64,000 nt of DNA from Brachionus rotundiformis (taxonomy: Eukaryota; Rotifera; Eurotatoria; Ploima; Brachionidae): NCBI GenBank assembly GCA_016802295.1, contig JAESIW010000137.1:2285318-2349317 (forward strand), in the 5' to 3' direction. Below the pieces are notes generated by a model that did not search any database, was not told the origin of the DNA, and was given only the letters and a program-made list of their open reading frames with translations. A program made the translations under genes and the position numbers. How positions within the stretch are numbered: the stretch's first letter is position 1; each line of letters starts with the position of its first letter. Of the stretch, positions 12,803 to 25,300 are shown piece by piece.

Positions 12803-15455
12803 TTATCCAAAATAAGAGTTAATTGCTCTTAAGAAATAGAGCATACTAGCTTGAATGCGCGCTTCCATAATCACAATATTTACGTGAACCTTTTCCGAAT
12901 GGGTGAACTCTTTCATAATACTGTCATAGTGCGATTTGGTAATGCGCTCTGGACACGAGCACACTATTTTGATGTATCGCCGCAATGGAGATTTGAGTAA
13001 AATTCCAATCTGATCGTAGTCATAGTCGTCGTACTGAACTCCGTACAGCGAGTGGACATAGTGCCACACCGCTTTGCGAAACAAACTTGTGTCCACGTCT
13101 TTTTTGGTTCCCATTCTGCAAAAGATAAAAATTAATCTACTTTTTTTTGAACACAAATTACAGAGCCAGTTTAAATTTCAATTTTAAATATTTAAATTTA
13201 ACATGTGTAGCCTGATGGCAGTAACTTGAATTTTAAAATAAAAAATATATTATCTGATGTTTTTGAAGCAAGGTTATTTAGGTTTTTTTAATTTAAAAAT
13301 AAATTTTTTAATAAAATTTTTTAATAAAGACTATTTAAAATTTTCTTATATCATTGCTCTGTGATTAAATAAAAGAGTTGTCTCATAAATACTTACGTAT
13401 TATATGTCATGTTTACTGCTACTTTAAAGTTTTTGTCTAAGTATTCACAAATATCCGGGTACAAACTTAATGTAGTACAATATCCTTGGTTCTCCCAAGT
13501 GTAATACTCCAAACGCAACGACTGGTCGACTTTGTCAAAATCTACGTAGCCAAAGTCGGCTTCGTATTCGTATTTTTTCATATAGAGTTTACATTTTTCG
13601 TGCATTGGGGACAATTTGGGCATTTTTTTTGTCCTTGAAGAAGCGTTCACCGGTAAGTCTACATTCAATCTACCTGCTTCATTATACTCCGAGTATGATT
13701 TTGATATGTAATTAGAAGTGCATGATGATGAGTTAGATGAGCATAGTTTAATCGAGTTTGTTTTGATTTTTTTCTTAGAGCTGTCGTAGGACTCGCCACA
13801 GGCGCACTCGTCCAAAGCTTCATCCAAATTCTCGTCATTTAAAAGCATTGAAGGCAAATTGTTATTAGTATCATGTACACATAAATGCGTATGTCGCGAT
13901 ACTAGCTTAGTATTGGACAAATCGGACAAATAATTGGAGCTGTTCGATAAGAAAAGTGGACTTGAACCGGATGGCGAAGGATAAAAGTGTTTAGACGGAT
14001 GGCTGATTGATATATTTGACGGTTTGGTCAAGCTTTTGGATCGTTTATCCTCATTTTGGAGCATTTGCATTTCTTTTAGAAGCATGTCAATGCCAATCTC
14101 GCAGCTAGAGGCCGATGAGTTCGATAATGTTCTGTTCGATGTTCCGGTCGAGTCCGATCGTGCACGATAAAAGTCGTCTGATGATCGAAACTCGGACCGG
14201 CTTGGCCTGGTTGGTTTGCTCTCGAAGGAAAAAAACTCATCGTCAAAATTTTCCCCAAAATCTTCCTCATCGTACTCGTCCTCGTCATCTTCGTCCAGAT
14301 GCTCATTTTGGAAATTTTTTGCCTTTTTTCTCTTGCGCTCAAGCTCTACCAAAGCTCTGATCTCTTCTTGTATCTTGCGTTCTCTTTCCTCTTTGATTCT
14401 TTTCTCTTCGGCGGCCTCTATTTGCTGTACAAAATTTTCATTAATGCCACAACCAAATACAAATCCAGACAAGGCATGGAAATGAGTCAGTATGGTTACG
14501 GCCATGAGCAGCTCTGTCACAGTCCAGTTGCTTTTGAGGATTTTTTCTACATGTTCAGATTTTATAAGCCATGGCTGATGGCACAATATTTTGTTTATCT
14601 CGTTAAGTTCTTTCAATTTGTCTGGAACGACATCAAGTCCACCATGGATCCAAGCTTTTCTGCCATTTTGAGATAGAAATTCGTTTTCTTGCTGTTTGAC
14701 CAGATAGATGCATCGATGACGGGCCGAGGCCATAATGGCAATGAAGTGGCGTGTCTCAAAGGAGAGCGCGCCGTGCTGGCCGTACATTAAGTAATTGGAA
14801 AATCCAATAAATTCTTTTAGAAAGTCTGGATGAAAGCTTATTATTCGAATTAGATTGTCCACAAAGTTTTCTTGTGCGTATATATCCGAATATATGCTGG
14901 ACAATGTCTCATTTTTTGAGACTGATTGTTCATTCAGCAAAATCTTGATAAAATTTTGTATTAAAATTAAATCAATTTAAAAAAATATATATTATTTAAT
15001 TAACTTAAAATTAATAACTTTTCAAACTATGCTGGTAATTTAAAAACACAATGACCAAAGTTAAGTAAGGTTTTGTCAAGTACAGCATTAGTTTACTGAA
15101 GCAAAAAATAAACACATAATTAACTGAAGCCTTAAATTAAATTTGGCTTTTATAGCATTTAAATTTGTTAATTAGAAATCTATAATTTATAATCGAAAAT
15201 GGCTTATTTTGCTTAAATAAATGAACAAAAAAAAATCTTAAAATTTGTTGTTGTGGAAAAAAATGCAGTAATTGAGCTTACTTCTTTAAAAGGCAGAAAT
15301 GCACTGACCATATCAGAGCTTGTTTCGTTTAGAAATATGCCACTCTGGCTCGAGTCACCAACACTAGCATTTTGAGTGGACGAACTGTTATGTGAAAGAA
15401 AAGAATGTAGAGAGCTGTAGCCGGACGAAGGCGAGAGTGATAGCAAATCATTCAT
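12803..15455 (-). CDS. Sestrin
   Basis: Three exons, 15455-15282, 14943-13397 and 13115-12803, give 677 residues with a TAA stop. The N-terminal half matches the sestrin alkylhydroperoxidase-like lobe (HFIAIMASARHRCIYLV; Cys136, Tyr138). The C-terminal half matches the leucine-binding/GATOR2 lobe (NMTYNT, DVDTSLFRKAVW, YDDYDYD, THSEKVHVN, MEARIQ). Sestrins inhibit GATOR2 when leucine is low and so restrain mTORC1; they also respond to oxidative stress. The linker between lobes is about 200 residues longer than in human SESN2 (480 residues in total) and carries a strongly acidic DEDDEDEYDEED run and Ser-rich stretches. The position of the SESN2 leucine-pocket Trp is Met641 here, and that of the redox His is Gln143. 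The Asp-Asp pair of YDDYDYD is kept. Confidence 0.93.
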
Positions 15456-15647
15456 TGTTGTATCGAGAAAGCCAAATCTTCACGTATAGGCATATATGTA
15501 TTCATGTAGTTGGTATTGAATGCTCTTACGCGGAACAGACAAAAAATGAAAAAAAATAATATTGGAAATAATTATGATGTGATTTACTGTTAAAAAAATC
15601 TAAATAAAAATATAAATAGTTAAGTTTGATGTTTGCTGAGGTGCTGG

Positions 15648-15657
15648 GTCACGTGAT
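15648..15657. promoter_or_regulatory. CACGTG E-box of CLEAR type upstream of sestrin
   Basis: GTCACGTGAT lies about 190 bases upstream of the sestrin start codon, next to an unusually GC-rich stretch (15660-15710). GTCACGTGAC is the consensus bound by TFEB/TFE3/MITF factors. Function is inferred from the match and the position only. Confidence 0.35.
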
Positions 15658-16019
15658 AAAGTGTCAGTGTTTGGACGCGGCCAGACGCCGTTCAGACACC
15701 CAATCAACGCTTTTAAAATGGAAAAATTCTTTATTTTTTTTTTGTTTTTTATGGTAAAGAAAATATTCTAATATAAAATTTTATTTTTGGTTGTTCTTTC
15801 GTTTTATTTCTAATTGTCTACACTCACTGGTTTAGACCCATTCACATTATAATAATATTAATTTTAGGCTTGATTCATTCGCTAAGCCTAAATATTATGC
15901 TCATTAGCCAAGCTTGTATATGCAATGAATACTTGCATTTATTATGCTAATCTAACCAAATGATTGGAAAAAGTTTGATTTAAATCATATGTATTATCAT
16001 ATGTCAACATGAAGCTTAG

Positions 16020-16325
16020 GTTGTAAAACAGCTGAGAGAGGCCGAAATCGATTATAATAATGAGCTTTTAGGGAACAAAAATCAATATTTTAAACCAAAT
16101 GGGAGGAGTTTGCTCGCTGACATTTGGATTATGTGGGATATTATGCCTGATAATCAGCTGCTAGAGTCGCGTGAGAGGCCCGTGAGCTCCGAGCACATGT
16201 TTGATACTTTCTTATTGACCATTTTGAACAAATCGAGTCAGCATTCTCTCTGGCTCAATTTCTTCTACATACACTCCCAAGCGTTCTACTATAAGGATTT
16301 TTATCAAATCATATTTAAATTATGA
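16020..16325 (+). CDS. Candidate orphan exon, 101 residues to stop
   Basis: An open frame of 102 codons begins right after an acceptor-like CTTAG and ends in TGA. It lies in a patch clearly more GC-rich than the surrounding desert. The translation looks protein-like: ELLGNKNQYFKPNGRSLL, then LADIWIMWDIMPDNQ, a charged LESREREP-like segment and a hydrophobic aromatic tail (WLNFFYIHSQAFYY). I do not recognise it. There is no upstream ATG in frame before the acceptor; the first internal ATG is at 16128. It could be the last exon of a gene whose other exons I could not find, a pseudogene fragment, or chance. The minus strand of the same patch is less open. Confidence 0.3.
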   Translation, partial: VVKQLREAEIDYNNELLGNKNQYFKPNGRSLLADIWIMWDIMPDNQLLESRERPVSSEHMFDTFLLTILNKSSQHSLWLNFFYIHSQAFYYKDFYQIIFKL

Positions 16326-19300
16326 CTATAATATAGAGAAAAAAAATTTAAATATTTTTTAGTTTTGCACTGATCATTGCTCAAAAACTCAATGTACTTC
16401 AAACTAATCATACTAATAGACTAAATTAAATTATAGGTTGAAAAAATAATCGAAATTGAACCCATAAAGTAATTGTTATCGCACCACTAGATACTTAAAT
16501 GCGAATAATTGACCTTGTCTGCATGATGAATGGACAACTTGTCCGGCACACTCTTTCAGAACATTTTTAATTCTATCATAATTAACAAAAAAAAACAAAT
16601 TAAAAAAAAAATTTATCAACCATAGGTCACTCTTTAATCTATCACTTAAATTAGCACATAACCCTATTTTATGTCCACTCGAGTTTAAGACATTCTTTGG
16701 AACTTACAAATTCCTACAAATAAAAAAAAGCTTCTATTATTTTTTAAAATATTCAAATTTTATTATTTAGAAAAAAATGACCATGTTGGTCGAATATTTT
16801 ATATGAAAAATCGACTGATTTTCAGATTCTAAATTTAGCTTGGTTCACTGAGTAAAATTTGTATTTGTTAAGAAAATAAGTTGAATTTAAAATTAAAAAA
16901 AAGCAAATAATTCTATTTTAAGAAAAGAGAAAATTCATTTTCAGTCTTGTCACTATGTAAAATAAATATTAAATGACAATGTTTGTTTAAGCTTTGCTAT
17001 TCAATTTTATAAACTAGTTAAACTTTGAAATAGCTTTTCACATACTTGCAAATTTTTGCTCGATCGATTCATCGATCGGTGCACCATCTATTTGAATTAT
17101 TTCCAAATGAATCTAATTGATTGAAATAGCTTGTTGTATTTATAAAAAAACGTGGATCTTATCAAGGCCTGAAACTTGGCCTATTAAAATTGTTGAAAAT
17201 AAGCTTTTACACGAATAAAGTGCGTAACAGCTGATATATAATTATCTCAAAATAAAACAACAAAAATATTAAATGAAATATATATACGGCCAATTTTGAA
17301 CTCTAAGCCATTAAGTGCAGGCTCATCTGTTCTAGATAGTTAGTTATCTATTTAATTTAGGAAAAAAACGTGGCTCGTTTAGAACAAATACAGAGCCCAA
17401 GTGTTCAAAAGAGTTCATATAGCCTCGTAGATGGTTGGCACACGTGCAAATCAAGCTACGATATTAGAACTATTTGCAATTTATACTTTTGACTTGCATT
17501 CTATGTATTTACCATGTGTTTTTTTCTATATTCTCTCCAAAATTTTGCTTAATAAAAAACTATACCATCAAAAATTGTTAATTGAAAATTTCTCTCTTTT
17601 TCTCTAGTTCTAAAGCTAAATTCTTACAATAGAATATTAAAACTAAAAGCTCTATTGGCACAGCTAGAGCAAAATATATTTCCAACACTTGGCTTATGGC
17701 ACCGTGAAATTAAGTTGTGCATGGACTGTTTGAATTTGAAATAAATCGACCCTAAATTTAAACTATTTATTATCTAAGGCTAAGCTTGGAATTTTGTTGT
17801 TTTTTTAAACTAAAAGAGTCATAGTGACATTGCTAGTCCTTCTAGTTCTGAAAACTTTTTAAAAATTTCTATATTGTATGACAACGCTTAAGTAAATAAA
17901 TAAAATAAGTCCAATACTTTTCAAAATTAAAAAAAGTTCATATTAATATTTGGCTTAAAATAATTAAAAAACATTAATTTCATATTTTTATAACTTTTTT
18001 TTTTAATTAAAATAAATTTACTAAAATTATCCAGATAAGCTTATTTTTTATTATAAGCTAAAAATAAAAGTTAAATTCAATTTGATTATGTTCGCTAGTT
18101 AAAATTCCAGTTTTAGCTCTAATCTTTGTTTCGATATTAAATTAATTAATTTATTAATTAAATCAATAATTTGTTTATCTTTTTGTAAAACCATAAATGA
18201 TCTAAGCGTGTTCGTTTATGCTTTATTGGATCTATTTACTAGCTCTTTGCTTGAATTGTCAAAATATTAGAGATTATAAATTGTATGAATAGATTTTCAT
18301 ATTCCAGGTAAATTTATAACAACAAATTTAATCCATACTACCTGATTTTTTCGATAAAAAATTTTATTAGTTTTTTTTTTGCTAATTTAAGATAGCAAGC
18401 CATTGAAATTAGCAAATACATTTTCATATGGATACGGTATGTGGTATTTAAGCAATCTTAATTTTGGTATATTATTATTTTTTTTCAAATAAATTCCGCA
18501 TAAAAAATGACTATAGAAAATATGTATTAAACATATTTTTTATAGTTATTTTTTCCTTTTTCAATACAAATTTAAAAAAAATCACCTACTTAAAGTGACA
18601 TGTTTAAGCTTAATTTGAAACTAAACTAATAAACTCCACTTCCTGATTGTTGAATTGAATATCAATTTAAAAAATTAAATACTAAAAAGCACACAAAACA
18701 AACGTGTACTTTGGACGAAAAAAAAATTTGGCTCTAATAAAAGATATTTGTCTGAAAATTGCTCTGGATCTTGTTCGCAAATAGTCACAATATAAAATTT
18801 TGTAAAATAAAAAATCAAAAAAAAAATCCTAAAACTATTTATATAAATATTTTATTTAAGAAAAAAAAATAGTCATTGATCGATCTTGGAATCGAAACTA
18901 TCACTAAGGTACTCTTTTCTAATCAAGTCAATTTAACTTAATTGAAAAAAAAAGAATATAAATTTATATTAGAATATAAATGAGACCTTATTTAAATATG
19001 ATTACACATAAAGTCGGAAGTTGATGGGGAAATTAAAAAATTGAAGAAAACGATGATTATCAAGAAGAAATTTCAATTAAAAAAGCATATTTTTGCTGTT
19101 TTAGCTAGTGTTATTGTATGATAAATATAATTATTTTCCTTCATTTCATTTTTATTTCAAATAAGAATGGCTTTGAGGTTTACTGGTTCTAAATTAATAG
19201 CAGTAATTTAATGGCAACACACATACACTCACTGAGAAATCATTTCTGTAATTACCAGAAATATATTGATTTTTAATTTATTAATAAAAGACCAGAATCT

Positions 19301-22300
19301 AATTATTTCAAATAAGCAAGTGAGCCTCATGAACGATTTTTTCCTTAAATTGCATGAAAAAAAAGCTAACAAAAACTTTCTGTTCCTCGATAGGGTTGTG
19401 TTTTTTTAAATATATTCACTAAGGTAGTTTATTTCGTGTTGCATTTTTCCATCACTTGGTTCATCGCTTTGACACGTTTGAAAACATATAAGCTTGGTAT
19501 TAATAGTTTTAAAATGAAAAAAAAAAACATATGATTATTATAAATGCAAATCTAAAATGTAAATTTTCAATTTACAAAACGCTATCTTAAAATTTAGACA
19601 ATTTTGAAAGTAAATACCAAAACTAATTATCTAATTGTCTTGAGTTTTTCTAGACATTTTAAATTCTTCTCAAATTTGCTCAACAATTAGTACTTGCACA
19701 AATAATTGCTATTACATAATCCTGGGAGATCATTAAAAAGATAAATTTTTAATTAGTCTATTTTGGTAACCTTTTCAAATTCGCACTTCCAATTCAGCTG
19801 TCATTGCCATATGGCAAAACCCTATGTCTAATTAAAAACTTGGATATTTGCTTTGAATTTATTTAAATAAGCAAACATTTACTTTGAATGTAGATGCATT
19901 TAATCCAGGTGAGCCATCAAAGCCCAATCGTGATAAATGTGCCAAGTTAAAGTAAAAATCAAAAATACCAAGATGAAATTTGATCTTAAATAGTCGAATT
20001 TTTGACAAGCTTGTTATATAATAGGATAAAAAGAGAAGCCTTTCGTGAATAAAAAATCAGACACATCAAAATCAAAATAAAATGATTATATTCTTTTTTT
20101 TTTTATTTTAATTTAAGTTTATAAAATGTCATTTTACCTTAAAACTTAAATTTTGAAAATTAACCTTTTTGCTGTATTGGTTGTTATTTTAAGCATTGGT
20201 TGTTATTGTTTTAGCTTTTACCGAATGCGTTGTTATTTGTCAATGCGCTATTACCTTTTTTATTTTATTGTTTTATGCATATTTTTTAATTAAAGAGTTC
20301 GCGTTTATTTAAACTTTAAATTTAAATTTTACACTTATTTCTATTAAAACGAAAAATGCTCATGGATTTTTAATAAAGCTTTTATCTCAGCTGTTTTGTG
20401 AGCCAAAAATCGATAGAAATAAAAATGATAAATATTTATTGATTTCGAGACTCGTTATTGTTATGGTTTCCCGTCAAGATGCCTAGCTTGAATTCCATTA
20501 AGAGACCAATTTTGGTTGCTCATTTTATATTCGAAAGCTTTTAAACAAATCCACATGCTATTTTTCATCATGATAAAAACAAAAATGTTAAACAATATCA
20601 ATCTCTTGAATATACGTGTTCATCACGAACCCTCAGAAACCATATTTTTATATCACAAATATTTGCTTTGCCATTTAGGAGATAGCAGAGTTGTGAGCGC
20701 TCAAATATTTGTATTAATAATATTTTAGCTTACATTAATGACAAACATATGAAGGAATATGTCTGAGTTGACAAAACCGAGCTCACTAGCTTGCACATAG
20801 TCCCATCTTATAATTATTAATTAAATGTTTAATTAATCTAGTATTTATAAGAATATTTCAAAATGAGCTATTTCAGCTGAGATTTTAAAATAATTGCTTC
20901 TCTACCTGGATTACTAGGTAATTAAATCTAATTAAGCTACTTGAAATTTTTCTTCTGCTGATCTTGAGGAACCGATAGAATCTTTGTTTTAAATAGCTTA
21001 GATTTTATCTCAAAATTTGCTTCCAAAGCTCTATTAAGATGATAAAATACCCTCTATTTTTCTGGCATTAATTGATTAGAAATCTTTTAAAATTTAGATT
21101 AAAGAGTATAAGTTGCTCCAGAGCATTCATTTTAATAATCCTAGATTATTTCTTCGAGATTAGTTAACTTAATCAAATTACTTTTAAAAAAGTAGTCATC
21201 TAGAAACAAAATAACTTAACTTGATATAAAAATAAACTATTTTAGAGTATCAATTACAATATCAGGCCGACTTTGCTTAAAATTTTTTTTAGTGCAAAAA
21301 AAATCTTTAAAAAAAATTAAAAATTTTGACATATGCTTATTTAAATATATAATTTAAATAATTGAACAGGGAAACACTAATTAGAAAAAGTCAAATCACC
21401 CGTTGTAATCGGGCATGCCTGACATATTTTGGTTAAGTTTTGATAATTAGCATAATTCACAGATTTGAGAAGAAATTTATTTTGACAAATTTAAATGCTT
21501 CAAAACAACTAATTGAAAAATACTTTATCTATCAGATTAGTTTTGGAAAGCAAATGAATGAACATAAGTACTTAAATTTATTAAAGCTCTTCAATTTAAA
21601 TTATTAAAGAGTCGAATTTCTTCGAATGTTGTATTTAAAAGATGAATCCTTTTAGAAATGCTCATTGAGTGATAGACTCTCGATCTAAATCAATACTTAA
21701 ATCTGTCTATTAGATTAAATTAAACAAAACAACTTGCTCGAGAATTGAATAGAAATTGTAATTTATTTACAAAATAAAATTGTTTATAGGAATTTTTATG
21801 CATAGGAAATTTAGTTAAGGGAACCTTTTTGGGTTATTTAAACAAGGAATTAGTCTTGATTGAAAACAAAATTTAGGCTTTAAAAAAATATAAAATAACA
21901 AAAAAATGAATATTTCTGGGAATATTTTCTAAATTAAATTAGACAAAGAAAAAAAAACTCTTCTAAAGCTTTATCTTAATCCCAAATCTAATCAATCTTC
22001 CACTTATTATTTTAAAATCTAAGACCAATATTTGGCCTAAATTGATAATGACTTAAATTGTTTAAATCTCAAATGCCTAAAATATAAAGAACGGTAGAAG
22101 TTATTTTGAGATTAATCAAAAATAGCTTTAAGTGCAAAAGTGAAATAAACCGAGTAATCATAAAATAATTTACAATTAATAACTATTATTTCTCTTCTTA
22201 ATTTAATCTTAGATCCCCTCTTTTTGCCAAAATTTTAAAATAAAAATTACATATTCCATGCCTAAAAAATCCGACTAAACCCAATGATAATGCCATTAAT

Positions 22301-25300
22301 TTGACTCAAAGTTATTTTAAAATCATTTATGAATTAATTGTTCACTAAATGCACTAAAAACTAATCAAATAGCTTTTCTCAATTTTTCAAAGCTAAGTTT
22401 GCTCTCACATTATTAGGATTCATGCTTTTTGGATGAAACGATTCTGGCTTCCAGTTGTTCTTAAGCTGGCAAATTGAATTCTCAAACTTATACAATTAAC
22501 TAATAAATCAACTAGATTTTAATAATTAGTCTAATAACAATTATTATTTTTAACAAAAGTTGAGAATTCATTCCGAAAAAAATGGCATTTAGATTAGCCA
22601 ACAAAAAGTATTGCAAAACACAACTACCAACTCGTATATTTACATATTAATTATTTATTCTAATTTCCTCCGGTAGTTCAAGTCAAAGACTAATCTTTTA
22701 AATTAAAAATCTTTAATTTATATCTTTAATTTAAGAAATAATAATAATATAAAATGATACCAACACAATTAAAAAATCAGCTTTTAAAATAAAAAAAAAT
22801 TTCAACACTATCGAAATTTCTAGTTAAAATTTCGAAACAACAAGAAAAGATAAGATTTTAAAAATTTTAATAGGAACTCTAAAGTTTAATTAAAAAATTT
22901 TAATTTTAAACAACAATTAAAAATATCTAACGTGATATTCTTATAAATTTTATGTCCATTTATTTTGAGTTTAAGGCTAAGTTGATCCTATATATATATA
23001 TATAGTGATTTAATACTATATATTTTTATATCTAATAACAGAAAGTAAACTAGGTTAGAAAAATATGCTTTTATTAATCATAAAAATTAGCCATCTTCTT
23101 TAGTTTGGCTAAAAAAGGTTGTGAGCATAAAAATAGCGTCATGTGTTATTTATTTTTATAGCATTAATATTAATCTAACCTGTTATCTCGATGATCTTAA
23201 TTTTTATTTTAAAATTGATAAACTTAAGAGAGCCAATTACTAAGAAATTTATATCTTGAATTCAATTTTATTGTCAAATGCTTGATTTGCAAGTTAAATT
23301 TATTTCCAAAGGAAGGAACCGAGCTGGTTTTAAGCATAATCATGTTTAATTAGATAAGTATAAAATGAAAGTATTCACCCAAAATAGATATTGAGAAAAA
23401 AAATTGGTATGCTCACTCACGAAGCTCGACTCATTCCCAATATTTGCCTAAATGGTTAGCAAAATTTTCTTTTGCTCATTTACAAATATTTTTGGATTCT
23501 AAAGCGTTTATCCCGAGCAAACTATTTCGATATTTTGGTAGCTGTTTGTAATAAACGCCTAAAATAGCTCAATATAATACCGCTGATTTATTTTTATAAT
23601 TAGCTTTCAATAATTAAGATCCTAGTGTTATTTAAGACATTAGAAATAAAAATATATATTATTTATAAAATAGGGTGCCTTTAAGCCATTGTATAAATCA
23701 TATGATCACAAAAATTACAAGTTAAATTCGGAGTTTAACTTAAACCACGGGCTAAAAAAATTATTTCATATTAATCAGGCAACACAAAAGGCTGATAGAG
23801 TGATTGTAGCCAGATTTTTTATGGATTATTAAACGCTAAAATTCAGATCTCAATGCCTTAACCCCTGAAGAGAGAATTGGATCAGCTTGCTTTGTACAAT
23901 TTGAATACAAAATCGCTCATACTGGTAAATATTTAGATAGATCCAGGAAAAAATTCCATAAATTATTTACAAGAACTAAGATCTTGGCTCAAACATAAAG
24001 TAGGAAAGAGTTGCCTAAACAAGCTTGTAAGTTATAAGTAAGTTTTCCTTTATTGAAATTAATATAAACTATTTTAAAAGCTGGATTCACATGCCATTTA
24101 ATATTTTTTTCTTTAATTGTATTCTAAAATCATTTTGTCTTATCTCAACTTGCTTTGGTAAACTAAAACCCTTCAAACTGATAAGTTAAAGAGTATAATA
24201 TCCTATCTTGTTTAGATTGAGTTTGTGGTGTATGACTTGATAAATAGAAAAATTTGAAAAGCATATGAAAAAAATTGATTAATTTTCAAGGTAAATTGTT
24301 TTCAAACAAAACTAGTCTAGGAGAGACATAAATTGTCTGGGCCCGCAAAGGCATCTAACTATTTTAATTAAGAGCTAATTAATTTTGCTACACACACAAA
24401 TTTTCAAGCTTTATTACCTAAAAATTATTTTGACTCGAATCTGTAAACTGAGCAAAACTTGTAAAAAATTAGAAATTCCAATTTAAAGATAAGATGATTA
24501 AACTTTTCAAATATTTATAGAACAAAATTTTCAGCAAATTCATCGAGTTAAATGACACGAAAAAAAAATAAACCAAACAAAACTATCTTAAATTAAAGTC
24601 TAAACTTTTTAATCTATAGTCACTAGGATTAATCAAATTTTAGATCGTTTAGACTTGTACCTTTCTAAACAAGTTCATGATCAAACTAAAAACCCAAATT
24701 AAGATTTATCTTCGCTTAATTAAAATTGATGGAATAAATAAAATATTTCAAGTGTTGAAACAGTGCATGAAATTAAATCCTATAGAGTTAAATGAAACGA
24801 AACAACTGCGTCTAAGTGCATTCAATTTCAAAGCCTCAAAAATAACTGAGCTACCATGATTGAAATATAAAGAGAAAAAATAGCTCTCCAAAGTGTCCAA
24901 AGTGTAAAATTGCGCAATGTTTTTTTTAGTTAAATTAAAATATAACTTTCATCAAGCCCAACAAATAAGTTTTGTTTTCAACAAGTTTTTTTCGTCTATA
25001 AAAAAAGCTATTTTAATAAAATGGGATGAGAATCCTTTCATTAGTGCGTAATATCTTACACTTAACTTACTCAGCTTCTTAAATCAAAATTTAATACACA
25101 TAAAAAAATATTATTGGCATCAGAGTATCCTTTTTAATATAAAACGGCTCCGTATCATTCTTTATATATAAAACCTTTTAAAAATTTAATCAAATTAAAT
25201 TAAGGTATTTGAATGTTGAAATGAAATTGTTGAGAATCAGAAGCCAAGAAAAAATTTATAAAAATCTTTTAAAATAATTAAAAAAACTGGTTTAAAAAAG

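Noticed and set aside
14115..14676. Overlapping plus-strand ORFs rich in Ser/Leu
   Set aside because: They are antisense shadows of the sestrin linker, whose minus-strand frame is clearly the conserved one.
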